Positions 44,018-53,143 of a DNA stretch of 64,000 nucleotides are shown here, in pieces. The position numbers and the translations under genes were made by a program. Every line of letters starts with the position of its first letter. Within the stretch, counting starts at the first letter, position 1. Source of the stretch: an uncultured Acidimicrobiales bacterium (GTDB lineage: Bacteria > Actinomycetota > Acidimicrobiia > Acidimicrobiales > Aldehydirespiratoraceae); contig CAJQPN010000004.1 of the NCBI GenBank assembly GCA_905480195.1, positions 1 to 64,000 on the forward strand, read 5' to 3'. The notes below the pieces were generated by a model. The model ran no database searches and was not told the DNA's origin. It saw nothing but the letters and a program-made list of their open reading frames with translations.

Positions 44018-45052
44018 CTACGCCTTGGTTCGCTTCGTCGACCAGTGCGACAACGCGCCAGTCGGTTGGAACCGCTCAGGGCGTTGGTCTTCGGCGAGCG
44101 TGTCGGTCGCAAGCCACAACCGTTTCAGCCAGCGCACCCGACCGCTCTCGGGGTCATCGACGTATTCTCGGCGACCATGCAGCACGTGATAGTTGTTCAC
44201 GAACTGCATGTCGCCCGGCTCGAAGCGCATCTGGACCCAGTGATCGGGATCGTCGACCAGGGCGGAGTACGCCTTCATCGCAGCCAGTTGGGTCTCGGTC
44301 AGACGCGGCGTCGTGTCGTGTCGCTGCGATGCCAGGACGAATTGCGGGATGTAGCGAATGAACAGCCGATCGTCGTGCCGGGTAAATGCGGGGATGTGGT
44401 AGTACGGCTTTCCCCCAGCGGGCTGCTCACCTCGGTAGTCGTAGGGCAGTCCCTCGTAGAGCGCCGCCGCCAGTTCAGGGTGTGACTCAACCAGCAGGTT
44501 GTGGCAGAGCAAGGCGTTGGAGATGAGGCTCTCACCACCCGAGATACCCGGGTCGAGGCACAGCAGGCCCACGAGATCGGAACCGTCGGAGTGGAACCCG
44601 AGTGCCGAACCACCCATCTCGTAGCCGCGGATGTTCGGGTCGTCGGGCGACTTTCCGGCGTCTTTGACATCGCCGAGGAGGTGGCCCCGGGCGTTCTGCG
44701 CCCACGGAATACCGAGGTGTGTGCCGATTCCCCAGTAGATCCACGATGCGTCGTCGAATCCCAGACGATCGACTGGGAGGCCCGAGATGCGATAGAAGCC
44801 CCACCCGTTGATCAACTTGCTGGCCATGTCATCAAGCACCGAAGCAAATCGCGGCAGGGGAAAGTGCTCCTTTCCAATGTCGAGCAGTTCATCGGTGCTG
44901 GCGCGCGCGAACGCCAAAGCCAATTCCAGTTCGGCGATCTCCGCGTCGGTCAGTCGGTGCGTCCACATCAAGGGATCAGCTACATCAGCAGCACGCCACT
45001 CGGCATAGCGCTCGAGTGGCTCCACAGAGTCTGGTGTCATCGTGGCGGCCAT
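44018..45052 (-). CDS. TauD/TfdA-like Fe(II)/2OG dioxygenase
   Basis: The 344-residue protein shows the TauD-like iron motif GFHSDGSDLVGLLCL (H-x-D), the distal His in FVNNYHVLHGRREY and the 2OG Arg near GRVRWLKRLWL. FYRISGLPVD at about residue 90 is the usual first strand. ATG 45052 lies 2 bases beyond the stop of the upstream amidohydrolase, so the two are one transcript, and the open frame further upstream belongs to that gene's shadow. The substrate is unknown. Coupling to an N-acyl-D-amino-acid deacylase-type enzyme hints at amide catabolism. Confidence 0.88.
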   Translation of the reverse strand: MAATMTPDSVEPLERYAEWRAADVADPLMWTHRLTDAEIAELELALAFARASTDELLDIGKEHFPLPRFASVLDDMASKLINGWGFYRISGLPVDRLGFDDASWIYWGIGTHLGIPWAQNARGHLLGDVKDAGKSPDDPNIRGYEMGGSALGFHSDGSDLVGLLCLDPGISGGESLISNALLCHNLLVESHPELAAALYEGLPYDYRGEQPAGGKPYYHIPAFTRHDDRLFIRYIPQFVLASQRHDTTPRLTETQLAAMKAYSALVDDPDHWVQMRFEPGDMQFVNNYHVLHGRREYVDDPESGRVRWLKRLWLATDTLAEDQRPERFQPTGALSHWSTKRTKA

Positions 45053-45054
45053 GA

Positions 45055-46785
45055 TCAGGCTCCAGTGCTCGTCGGGGCGGGCTGAGGGCCGCGTACGAGG
45101 CGACCCGGTAGGTCGCCGGTCGCCTCTCCGTCGCAATAGGTCTCCACGCCTGCGACGAAGGTGTGCCGGTATCCGTCGGCTCGCTGCACAATGCGACGAC
45201 CACCAGCCGGCAAGTCGTAACGCAACTCGGGCTGACGAACGCAAAGGCGGTCGAAGTCGATCACGTTGAGATCAGCGCGGTATCCCGGCGCAATCACTCC
45301 CCGATCGTTGAGACCCACCACCGAAGCGGTGTCGGCGCATTGTCGTTTGATGAGGAACTCCAGCTCAATCTTCTCCCCGTGGCGGTCGCGACCCCAATGC
45401 TGGAGCAAGGTGGTGGGGAACGAGCCGTCACAGATCGTGCCGACGTGGGCACCGCCATCGGACAACGCCGGAACGGTGTATGGGTGCGTCAGCAACTCAC
45501 GGGTGCCGTCGAGATTCCCCTGCCCGAAGTTCGAGAACGGCACCCACAGCATGGCGGTTCCGTCGCTTTCCAGCATCGCGTCGAGCGCTACTTCCGCCGC
45601 CGGACGGCCGGTACGTTCAGCGATCGCCAGGATCGAGTCGTTCGGGTCGGGCTCGTAGTTCGGCGCTTCACCGAGGGCAAACATGATCTCGTACTTCTCG
45701 ATCAGGCGGCCACCGACGGCCTGCATCTCCTTACCCCCGGCCGCAGCGAGCAGACGGGCTCGGAACTCGCGGTCGCGAAGCATCTCGGTACGTTCGACTT
45801 GGGGGAGATCGGCGATCTCTCGGTACACCGGATTGACGAGGAACGGGTTGAGCGTGCATTCGAAGCCCAACAACACACCGATTGGCCGAACTGCGGTCTG
45901 GCCGGTCACGAAGAGGCCGTCATTGCGGGCGTTCTCGATGTGTTCGAGAAGACGTCGGTGGTAGTCGTAGCCGCGCGGTGATTCGACCAGCGTGAAGCTC
46001 ACCGGACGTCCTGACGACTCGGTCATTGCCCGGACGAGTGAGAACTCGGCATCGATGTCGGTGAAGTCGCTTACGAGTTGCAACACCCCGCGACCGGTCG
46101 CACCGATCGCCTCAGCGATCCCGACGAGTTCATCTCGTGCCGCGGTGAGCGTAGGGGTCGGTTCACCGAGAGACGTTTTGTGATTTTGCGTACGGCTGGT
46201 GGTGAAGCCGAGGAACCCGGCGTCAACCGCCTCGGCGGCAAGTCGCCCCATCTCGGCAATGTCGTCCGGTGCCGCGTTTTCTCCCTTCGCGCCGCGCTCC
46301 CCCATCACGTGCAAGCGCAGCGCAGCATGCGGGACCTGTGCAGCGATATCCATGTCTTTCGGTCCGTCGAGGACGTCAAGATATTCCTCAAGCGTGTTCC
46401 AATCCCAGGCGAGGCCTTCGTGGAGCGCGGTTCCGGGAATGTCCTCGACCCCTTCCATCAATTGCACAAGACGTTCGTGATCGGCGTCGTGGACCGGTGC
46501 AAACCCGACACCGCAGTTGCCGAAGACCACGGTCGTGACTCCGTGCCAAGACGACGGTTGCATCGTTGCTTCCCACGTGGCTTGGCCGTCGTAGTGCGTG
46601 TGGATGTCAACAAACCCGGGCGCTACCACCATGCCCGACGCGTCGATCTCCCGCTTGCCGGACCCTTCGATCACGCCGACCGCAGTGACGACTCCCCCGT
46701 CGATCGCCACATCGGCCGCCCGGCGTGGTGCACCGGTGCCGTCGATGAGCGTTCCACCCCGAATGACCAGATCGTGCGATGCCAT
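45055..46785 (-). CDS. N-acyl-D-amino-acid deacylase family amidohydrolase
   Basis: The 576-residue metal-dependent amidohydrolase starts with DLVIRGGTLIDGTGAPRRAADVAI and the metal motif PGFVDIHTHYDGQ, then VTTVVFGNCGVGFAP (the family Cys). The C-terminal part has LSDGGAHVG and GVIAPGYRADLNVIDFDRL. It fits the D-aminoacylase/DAN group (COG3653), which removes N-acyl groups from D-amino acids or cleaves related amides and cyclic ureides. It is first in a leftward pair with the TauD-like gene and divergent from the alpha/beta hydrolase. Confidence 0.9.
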   Translation of the reverse strand: MASHDLVIRGGTLIDGTGAPRRAADVAIDGGVVTAVGVIEGSGKREIDASGMVVAPGFVDIHTHYDGQATWEATMQPSSWHGVTTVVFGNCGVGFAPVHDADHERLVQLMEGVEDIPGTALHEGLAWDWNTLEEYLDVLDGPKDMDIAAQVPHAALRLHVMGERGAKGENAAPDDIAEMGRLAAEAVDAGFLGFTTSRTQNHKTSLGEPTPTLTAARDELVGIAEAIGATGRGVLQLVSDFTDIDAEFSLVRAMTESSGRPVSFTLVESPRGYDYHRRLLEHIENARNDGLFVTGQTAVRPIGVLLGFECTLNPFLVNPVYREIADLPQVERTEMLRDREFRARLLAAAGGKEMQAVGGRLIEKYEIMFALGEAPNYEPDPNDSILAIAERTGRPAAEVALDAMLESDGTAMLWVPFSNFGQGNLDGTRELLTHPYTVPALSDGGAHVGTICDGSFPTTLLQHWGRDRHGEKIELEFLIKRQCADTASVVGLNDRGVIAPGYRADLNVIDFDRLCVRQPELRYDLPAGGRRIVQRADGYRHTFVAGVETYCDGEATGDLPGRLVRGPQPAPTSTGA

Positions 46786-46835
46786 CCCTCCATGATGCCG
46801 GTTACTAGGTCACGGCGTCACGTTCGTGCCAATCT

Positions 46836-47609
46836 GTGGGCGTGTCGCGTCCTTCGCCGTTTCACGCCGCTGCCGAGATTCGAGCAATCGGGGAGTTCGG
46901 ATCGTTTGCGCTGGGCGCTCCGATCCTTCGTCGATTCCTGCCGACTGGAAATCGGCCCGTCTTCGTAATGCCGGGCTTCCTTGCCGACGACATCAGTACG
47001 GCTCCGCTTCGCAAGACGCTCGACTCGCTCGGCCACACCACCTACGGCTGGGACCTGGGTCGCAATCTCGGGCCCACCCCCGAAATCCTTGATGGGATCG
47101 TCGCTCGCCTCGACGACCTCAGCTACCAACACGGTGAGATCGACATCATCGGCTGGAGCCTCGGCGGTATCTACGCCCGAGAACTCGCCCGGGTGGCGCC
47201 GCACACGATCCGCCAGGTCATAACCCTGGGCAGCCCGTTCCAGATCGGGACGCCTTCTGACAGCAACGCGTCAGCGGCATACCGGTCACTCAGCCACCTT
47301 CATGCACCCGGACTGGAAATGCGCGTGCCGGCATACGTGCGCGAGCCACTGGAGGTTCCTGCAACATCGATCTACACCCGAAGCGATGGTGTGGTTCAGT
47401 GGCACCACTGCCTCAACCACGACGAGGAGCACACCGAGAACGTCGAGGTGTACGGCAGTCATTGTGGTCTGGGCTTCAACCTCGCTGCCCTGATCGTGGT
47501 GGCCGACCGCCTTGCCCAGCCGACAGAACGCTGGATGCCGTTCCGGGTACGAAGATCGCTACGGGGACTGTTCCCCACTGCGCCGACCTACCGCGTCCCC
47601 GCTGCGTGA
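46836..47609 (+). CDS. Alpha/beta hydrolase
   Basis: The 257-residue hydrolase has the nucleophile elbow IIGWSLGGIYARELAR, an oxyanion segment in VFVMPGFLADD and a likely catalytic His in VYGSHCGLGFN. The TLGSPFQIG segment after strand 6 is common in lipase-like or PGAP1-type alpha/beta hydrolases. GTG 46836 or GTG 46842 is the start; neither has a clear ribosome site. It is alone on this strand and ends at the shared hairpin with acetoacetyl-CoA synthetase. Confidence 0.85.
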   Translation: MGVSRPSPFHAAAEIRAIGEFGSFALGAPILRRFLPTGNRPVFVMPGFLADDISTAPLRKTLDSLGHTTYGWDLGRNLGPTPEILDGIVARLDDLSYQHGEIDIIGWSLGGIYARELARVAPHTIRQVITLGSPFQIGTPSDSNASAAYRSLSHLHAPGLEMRVPAYVREPLEVPATSIYTRSDGVVQWHHCLNHDEEHTENVEVYGSHCGLGFNLAALIVVADRLAQPTERWMPFRVRRSLRGLFPTAPTYRVPAA

Positions 47610-47614
47610 GCGAG

Positions 47615-47640
47615 TTGGTCTGATCGGCAGATCAGGCCAA
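47615..47640. terminator. Hairpin between convergent alpha/beta hydrolase and aacS genes
   Basis: An 11-bp stem with one G-U pair (left arm TTGGTCTGATC, right arm GATCAGGCCAA) encloses a 4-base GGCA loop. It lies 5 bases past the hydrolase stop and covers the aacS stop. There is no T-tract. It is a good candidate for a two-way terminator. Confidence 0.6.
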
Positions 47641-49551
47641 CAGCTCTGATCTATCCCGGAAGTGCTCCAGTGCCTCCGGGTTCGCCAGCGCCTCCACGTT
47701 GTTGAGCTCACGTCCGGTCACGATGTCGCGCACGGCAAGTTCACTGATCTTCCCGCTCCGAGTGCGGGGGATGTCGTCAACCGCAGCGATCACCGCCGGC
47801 ACGTGTCGGGGAGTAACTTCGGCGCGGATCCGTGCGCGGATCCGCGTGCGAAGTTCATCGTCAAGCTGGTACCCCTCTGCCATCTTGACGAACAGGACGA
47901 TGCGCGTGTCGTTTTCCCACGGTTGGCCGATCACCACGCTCTCCTCGACCTCAGGCATGGTGTCGACCCTTCGATAGATCTCGGCAGTACCGATGCGAAC
48001 ACCGCCAGGATTGAGCGTGGCATCGGAGCGACCACTGATGACGTAGCCGCCATGCACACTGCGCGAAATGAAGTCACCGTGGTGCCACATTCCCTCGAAC
48101 CGATCGAAGTAGGCAGCGTCGTAGCGCTCGTTGTCTGGGTCGTTCCAGAAGCGGATCGGTGTCGATGGAAACGGTGCGCGACATACGAGTTCGCCTTCGA
48201 TGCCAGGCGGCGCTGAGACTCCGTGCTCATCGAGCACGTCGACGGCCATCGCGAGCGCCGGCACCTGGATCTCCCCCGCATACACCGGAGCCAACGGGTT
48301 TCCAATGACCAGACATCCGCAGAGATCGGTGCCACCCGACATCGACACCAAATGGACGTCGGTCTTGATGGCGTCGTAGACGAACGCGAAGCCCTCGGGG
48401 TTCAGGGTCGACCCGGTCGAGGTGAGGGTCCGAACGCTCGACAGGTCATGGGTGTCGAGCGGCCGGATCTCCGCATGCGCGCATGCGTCGAGAAACTTGG
48501 CTGACGTACCGAGCAGCGTTATGCCGATCTCGTCGGCGAGGTCGAACAATCGATTGTGATTGGGCCACGTCGGCGAACCGTCGTACAACACCAGTGTTGC
48601 GTCAGCTGCGAGGGCTGAGGCTAGCCAGTTCCACATCATCCATCCGGCGGTCGTGAAGTAGAACACCCGGTCACCGGGGCGGATGTCGCAGTGCAACACC
48701 TGTTCGGTGAGGTGTTTGAGCAACACTCCACCGGCGCGGTGCACGATGCATTTCGGCTTGCCGGTAGTGCCCGAGGAGAACAGCACGTACCAGGGATGGT
48801 CGAATGGCAACGGCTCGAACGTGATCGCTGGAGCCCCGACGCCGTCGAGCCACCCCGGCTCGATCACGAACACCGAATCGACCGTCGGCAACGATGCCCG
48901 GATCTCGTCGAGTCGAGCAAGACAATCGTGCCGCTTGCCGTTGTACGCGTAGTCCGCCACGGCGAACAACACCGTAGGTTCGATCTGACCAAATCGATCG
49001 ACCACCCCATCGACACCAAAGTCAGGTGAGGTCGATGCAAACGTCGCACCAAGTCCGGCCGCTGCGAGCATCACGGCATAGGTCTCAGGCCGGTTCGGTA
49101 GCCACGCGGCGACGCGGTCGCCGACACCCACGCCGGCATTGCGAAGAAGCACCTGAATACGGGCGACCATGTCGTGAAGTTCGGCACGAGTGATATCGAC
49201 TGCCTCGCCATCCTCACCCCGGAACATGATCGCCATGTCGTCGGTCGGTTCGCCGAGCAGGTTCTCGGCCACGTTGAGTGTTGCGTCAGGCAGGAAACGG
49301 ACATCACGAAAACGTTCCGCGTCTTCGACGAATCGCTCCCCCCGATCACCGATGACACCGAGCGCCTTCCACGCCTCAGCCCAAAACGCCCCACGTGACG
49401 CCACGCTCCACTCGTGGAAGTGATCGTAGGCCGCTACAGGATCGGAGGGCAGTTCGAGCCCGACCTCGGCCGCTACCGCCGTCATGAAGCGGTACAGATT
49501 GGTGTCACGAACCCACTCGGGATCGGGTGACCAGAGAGGTACATCGGTCAT
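47632..49551 (-). CDS. aacS: Acetoacetyl-CoA synthetase
   Basis: The 639-residue AMP-forming acyl-CoA ligase has the P-loop-like VLFSSGTTGKPKCIVH, the A5-like MSGGTDLCG, YRRVDTMPEVEESVVIG and the acetylatable Lys in RTRSGKISE. Length and the N-terminal cap (W-S-P region, FHEWSVASRGAFWAEAW) match acetoacetate:CoA ligases rather than acetyl-CoA synthetases. It activates free acetoacetate for use in lipid or polyhydroxyalkanoate synthesis or ketone catabolism. Its ATG (49551) overlaps the earliest possible start of the divergent acyltransferase. Confidence 0.9.
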   Translation of the reverse strand: MTDVPLWSPDPEWVRDTNLYRFMTAVAAEVGLELPSDPVAAYDHFHEWSVASRGAFWAEAWKALGVIGDRGERFVEDAERFRDVRFLPDATLNVAENLLGEPTDDMAIMFRGEDGEAVDITRAELHDMVARIQVLLRNAGVGVGDRVAAWLPNRPETYAVMLAAAGLGATFASTSPDFGVDGVVDRFGQIEPTVLFAVADYAYNGKRHDCLARLDEIRASLPTVDSVFVIEPGWLDGVGAPAITFEPLPFDHPWYVLFSSGTTGKPKCIVHRAGGVLLKHLTEQVLHCDIRPGDRVFYFTTAGWMMWNWLASALAADATLVLYDGSPTWPNHNRLFDLADEIGITLLGTSAKFLDACAHAEIRPLDTHDLSSVRTLTSTGSTLNPEGFAFVYDAIKTDVHLVSMSGGTDLCGCLVIGNPLAPVYAGEIQVPALAMAVDVLDEHGVSAPPGIEGELVCRAPFPSTPIRFWNDPDNERYDAAYFDRFEGMWHHGDFISRSVHGGYVISGRSDATLNPGGVRIGTAEIYRRVDTMPEVEESVVIGQPWENDTRIVLFVKMAEGYQLDDELRTRIRARIRAEVTPRHVPAVIAAVDDIPRTRSGKISELAVRDIVTGRELNNVEALANPEALEHFRDRSELLA

Positions 49552-49573
49552 GTACTCACACTACGGTCTCGGC

Positions 49574-50617
49574 GTGGCCTCGATACCGAGAGCGGCCGTA
49601 CGTCGCCCAATCAGTTACGGCGTCAGCACCGTTGTGGCATTGCTGTTCCTTGTACTCACACCCGTTGTACTCCCGTTGCTGTATGGGATCGATCTGGCCA
49701 CCAGTCGTCCTCGTGGCAAACGCGCGCGAGTGTGGTTGCTCCTCGGCACCACGATCTGGTTCGAGTATCTGGGGGTCTTCGGCGCGACTGCGCTGTGGAT
49801 TCGGTACCTCGGTGGCCGCATCGACCACGAGCGTTGGATTGCCGCCAACTATCGCCTCGAGTTCTGGTGGTGCCGCCAACACCGCCAGAATCTCCGCCGG
49901 TTCGCTGGCGTAGAGATCACACTCCTCGACGACAGACCCCTCCGCGGTGGACGTTCCATCGTGATCTCGCGACATTCGAGTCACATCGACGCGATCGTGC
50001 CCCTCACGGTGCTCGAAATGGCAGACCGGATGCCTTGCTACACGCTGAAGCAAGATCTCCAGTGGGCGCCCGCAATGGACCTCGTCGGGCAGCGAACCCA
50101 CAACGTCTGGATCGACCGCACGCCACGGCCCGGCTCGCCGATGATGACCAAGATCGAGAAGCTGGCGAACGATATGCCACCCGATGGCGCCGCCGTGATC
50201 TTCCCAGAGGGAACCTTCAGGACCCAAGAGCGTCACGATCGAGCGATCGAGCGGCTCCGACGAACCCGACCCGCTCTGGCCAAGCGCGCCGATCGCCTCC
50301 GCTATGTTCTCCCGCCTCGGCCAGCCGGCACGATCGCCCTGCTCCGCGGAGCACCGGACGCCGACATCGTGATCCTTGCCAATGTCGGCACCGAGGGCCG
50401 AAGCGACATCTCCGACATCATCGCCACGATCGATGAGCCGCATCCGATCACTGTCATGGCGACACGCCACGCCCGTGCCGACGTTCCCGATGGCGAGGAC
50501 GAATTTACCGATTGGCTCGTCGACCGCTGGCTCGAGATGGACGACTGGATCCACGACCAGTTGACGACAGGACCGCACCCGTCGCAACCGACCGAGCCCA
50601 CCTTGATCGAACCATGA
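49574..50617 (+). CDS. PlsC-like 1-acylglycerol-3-phosphate acyltransferase
   Basis: The protein of about 347 residues has two N-terminal membrane helices (VVALLFLVLTPVVLPLLYG; FEYLGVFGATALWI) and the acyltransferase motifs: block I ISRHSSHIDAIVP (H-x4-D), block II-like TKIEKL, and block III IFPEGTF. It transfers acyl groups to lysophospholipids. GTG 49574 is preferred. The ATG at 49550 overlaps the divergent aacS ATG, leaving no promoter space, while a TACGGT six bases upstream of 49574 would suit a leaderless start. It overlaps a mini-ORF that links it to hisN. Confidence 0.86.
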   Translation: MASIPRAAVRRPISYGVSTVVALLFLVLTPVVLPLLYGIDLATSRPRGKRARVWLLLGTTIWFEYLGVFGATALWIRYLGGRIDHERWIAANYRLEFWWCRQHRQNLRRFAGVEITLLDDRPLRGGRSIVISRHSSHIDAIVPLTVLEMADRMPCYTLKQDLQWAPAMDLVGQRTHNVWIDRTPRPGSPMMTKIEKLANDMPPDGAAVIFPEGTFRTQERHDRAIERLRRTRPALAKRADRLRYVLPPRPAGTIALLRGAPDADIVILANVGTEGRSDISDIIATIDEPHPITVMATRHARADVPDGEDEFTDWLVDRWLEMDDWIHDQLTTGPHPSQPTEPTLIEP

Positions 50618-50691
50618 CTCCCACCAGCCCCACAGTCGCCCACACCTCCCCGCCCGTACCCCGCCGTCCAACCGTGGAGATCGACCGATGA
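50614..50691 (+). CDS. 25-codon mini-ORF bridging acyltransferase and hisN
   Basis: An ATG overlapping the acyltransferase stop (ATGA at 50614) opens a 25-residue frame, MTPTSPTVAHTSPPVPRRP and a few more, whose TGA overlaps the hisN ATG (ATGA at 50688). Both junctions are coupled, so ribosomes could pass through all three frames. The peptide is Pro/Thr-rich and has no known relative. It may serve only for translational coupling. Confidence 0.3.
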   Translation: MTPTSPTVAHTSPPVPRRPTVEIDR

Positions 50692-51467
50692 CCCGACAAC
50701 CCGCCGACCACGCCGACCTTGAGTTCGCCATTGATCTCGCTCGCCGTGCCGGGGCGCTCACCCTTGATCTATTCCAGAGCAACGCATTGCGGGTCGACCA
50801 AAAGGGCGACGGGACGCCGGTGACCGCGGCCGACCTTGCTGCTGAGACGTTCATTCGCGAACAACTGGCCGACGCGTACCCAGGCGACGGGATCGTGGGT
50901 GAAGAGCACGGCGAACTGGCTGGGACCACCGCAAGGACCTGGATCGTTGATCCGATCGATGGCACCAAAGCGTTCACCAAAGGCGTTCCGCTCTTCGCCA
51001 CGCTCATTGCGATGGTCGACGAGCACGGTCCGGCCATCGGTGTGATCCATCTACCTGGACTCGACGAGACAGTGGCTGCTGGCCGTGGGCTGGGTGCCAC
51101 CGCGAACGGTGAGCCATGCCGAGTGTCGGATCATGTCGGCGTAGGGGGGGCCTATGTTATGACGAGCGGCTTCTCCTACTGGCCTGATGATGCCCTCACT
51201 TCCCTCATGGAAAGCCCGGCCGTACTCCGCACTTGGGGCGATGCCTACGGCTACACACTGGTTGCCACCGGCCGAGCGGAGGCGATGATCGACCCCTCAG
51301 CCAACCCGTGGGACCTCGCGCCGATGGCGGTGATCATCCCTGAGGCGGGCGGCACGTTCTCTGGCTTCGACGGCTATGCCGGACCCGACGCCTGGCGGCG
51401 CGGATCGGGTATGGCAACGAACGGCTCGCTCCACCCATCACTGCTCGAGCTGTGGGGAGCTGGTTGA
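50688..51467 (+). CDS. hisN: Histidinol-phosphatase (inositol monophosphatase family)
   Basis: The 259-residue Mg2+-dependent phosphatase has GEEHGE (motif 1 metal Glu), WIVDPIDGTKAFTKG (motif 2) and NPWDLAPMAVIIPEAGG (motif 3). Short length and the PIDGTKAF and TPVTAADLAAE segments fit the actinobacterial HisN subgroup (last phosphatase step of histidine synthesis), although inositol monophosphatase activity is possible. It is coupled to the preceding mini-ORF and ends convergent with DUF3105. Confidence 0.85.
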   Translation: MTRQPADHADLEFAIDLARRAGALTLDLFQSNALRVDQKGDGTPVTAADLAAETFIREQLADAYPGDGIVGEEHGELAGTTARTWIVDPIDGTKAFTKGVPLFATLIAMVDEHGPAIGVIHLPGLDETVAAGRGLGATANGEPCRVSDHVGVGGAYVMTSGFSYWPDDALTSLMESPAVLRTWGDAYGYTLVATGRAEAMIDPSANPWDLAPMAVIIPEAGGTFSGFDGYAGPDAWRRGSGMATNGSLHPSLLELWGAG

Positions 51468-51492
51468 GCCGAAGCCACAACCTCGCTGTCGA

Positions 51493-52149
51493 TCAACCCG
51501 AGACCAGCTGATCGAAGATCTGTTGGTAGCCGGCGTCGGGCTCGGACGGCGCTACGCCTAGTTGACTCTCACACGTGACGCCCGCTTCCGGTGCGGTCTC
51601 AGAAACCCGTCCGAGTTGAGCGTCGGCAAACGCTCCAACGGCGGCGACGTCGATGTGCTCGACCGCTAGCTGGCGTCGCCAGGCTGACACCACGATCGGG
51701 TTTTTGAGCCCGGGGTATGGGGCTGCAAGGTAATGGGCGTTCGTGGCAACGAGCGCGGCGATGGCTTCGACTTCGGAGTCGGAAAGGTCGGGGCTGTACG
51801 CGATCCAGACCGCGCCATGCTCCATCGAGTGCACCGCCGTCTCATCGCGAATCGGCTCGGTGTAGAAACCACATGACTGCCACACCGGGAAGTGCGAGCC
51901 ACTCGTGGGTGGGCTGGTCGAGTATTCGACATCACACAGGACGTGGGCCGCGCCCTCAGCATCGGATTCGATAAGCACCCCGAGGTCGAGAGCGACCGGA
52001 GCAGGGCGCTCGACGCTTGGGCACGGATCCCCGCTATCGCTCCCCTGAAGTTCGTCCTTCGCAGGCGAGAGGCCACACGACGCAGCGATGACCACGATCC
52101 CAACCAGCCAACCGGTGAGCGATCCGAAACGAGATGCATGGCGACCCAT
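51493..52149 (-). CDS. DUF3105 family lipoprotein
   Basis: The 218-residue protein starts at ATG 52149 with a short basic region and lipobox (GIVVIAASCG). It contains the DUF3105 signatures STSPPTSGSHFPVW (the His in T-S-G-x-H) and VHSMEHGAVWIAY, then APYPGLKNPIVVSAW. The conserved His residues and C-x-F near SCGFYTEP suggest metal or redox binding on the outer face of the membrane, but the function is unknown. It follows the sigma-factor gene on the same strand by 43 bases. Confidence 0.85.
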   Translation of the reverse strand: MGRHASRFGSLTGWLVGIVVIAASCGLSPAKDELQGSDSGDPCPSVERPAPVALDLGVLIESDAEGAAHVLCDVEYSTSPPTSGSHFPVWQSCGFYTEPIRDETAVHSMEHGAVWIAYSPDLSDSEVEAIAALVATNAHYLAAPYPGLKNPIVVSAWRRQLAVEHIDVAAVGAFADAQLGRVSETAPEAGVTCESQLGVAPSEPDAGYQQIFDQLVSG

Positions 52150-52192
52150 GGATCGCCACGCTACCGAGGTCTTGACGCCGAACCGGATCAGC

Positions 52193-53143
52193 TCAGAACG
52201 AACGACCAGCGAGCACCGGAGCATCGGACTCGATCAAGTTGATCTGTTCGATACGATCGGCCAGCACCGAGGCGTCGGCGATGCCCTTCGCATACACCGC
52301 CTTGCGGCGAGCGACTCGCCCGGTAGTCCCGGCTGGACTTGGCGTGTCGGCAACGTACTGCGCCTCAATGCCCTCTTGCAGCATCAGGAGCGATTCCGAA
52401 CGCAACTGACTGACACGAGACTCAGTAACCCCGAGAAGGTCCGCCAAATCCTGGCTGGTGCGACCCTCGAGAAAGTAGCCAACAACGACGATGCGATGGC
52501 GCTCGGGCAGCAGACCGATCGCGTCACGGAGGTAACCGTGCAGTTCGCGGTTCTCGAGTTCGTGGGACGGTTCGAGGGCTTGTTCGTCGACAAGCAGGTC
52601 CACGAGGGTGAGGTCGTTGTCGACGCCGTCGGAAGCCTCGTGCTCGAGTGCGAGCACAACACTGCGATACATACGGGCTTTGAGACGGTCGATCTCGCTC
52701 TTGCTCATACCAAGTGCCTCTGCCAGTTCCTCTTTGTTCGGTACTCGGCCAAGTTTGGTGGCGAGACGCTGCTCGACGTTCTCGAGTTTGCGACCCAAGC
52801 TTCGAACCGAACGCGGGGCCCAGTCGGCAGCTCGAACCGAATCGAGAATTGCACCTCGAATTCGCTGAGCTGCGAAGCGTTCGAATGGAACACCGCGGGC
52901 TTCGTCGAAACGACGAGCTGCTTCGACGAGGCCGAGGGCGCCGGAGCGGGCCAGTTCGTCACGGTCAACGTGACGAGGAAACTGAACCGCCACTTGGAAG
53001 ACGATGTGCTTCACCAGCGGGAGGTTTGCCTCGATCAAGTCAGCCAGTTCAACCGGCATCGAATCTGCACCCAACGCCGGCCGCTGGCGTCGACGTGCGG
53101 CCCGCGTTCGTTGCGTTGGCTGTTGTGTTTCGCCCAGAGTCAT
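52193..53143 (-). CDS. RNA polymerase sigma factor of the FliA/WhiG (sigma-28) family
   Basis: The 316-residue sigma factor has region 2 (LIEANLPLVKHIVFQVA, then DELARSGALGLVEAARRFDE), region 3 (FAAQRIRGAILDSVRAADWAPRS, the FliA/WhiG signature) and region 4 (TSQDLADLLGVTESRVSQL). ATG 53143 is chosen because TAGGG precedes it. FliA drives flagellar late genes, and WhiG drives sporulation genes in Streptomyces. No flagellar, chemotaxis or sporulation genes are visible here. The 120 bases upstream of its frame are AT-rich and probably hold its promoter. Confidence 0.9.
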   Translation of the reverse strand: MTLGETQQPTQRTRAARRRQRPALGADSMPVELADLIEANLPLVKHIVFQVAVQFPRHVDRDELARSGALGLVEAARRFDEARGVPFERFAAQRIRGAILDSVRAADWAPRSVRSLGRKLENVEQRLATKLGRVPNKEELAEALGMSKSEIDRLKARMYRSVVLALEHEASDGVDNDLTLVDLLVDEQALEPSHELENRELHGYLRDAIGLLPERHRIVVVGYFLEGRTSQDLADLLGVTESRVSQLRSESLLMLQEGIEAQYVADTPSPAGTTGRVARRKAVYAKGIADASVLADRIEQINLIESDAPVLAGRSF

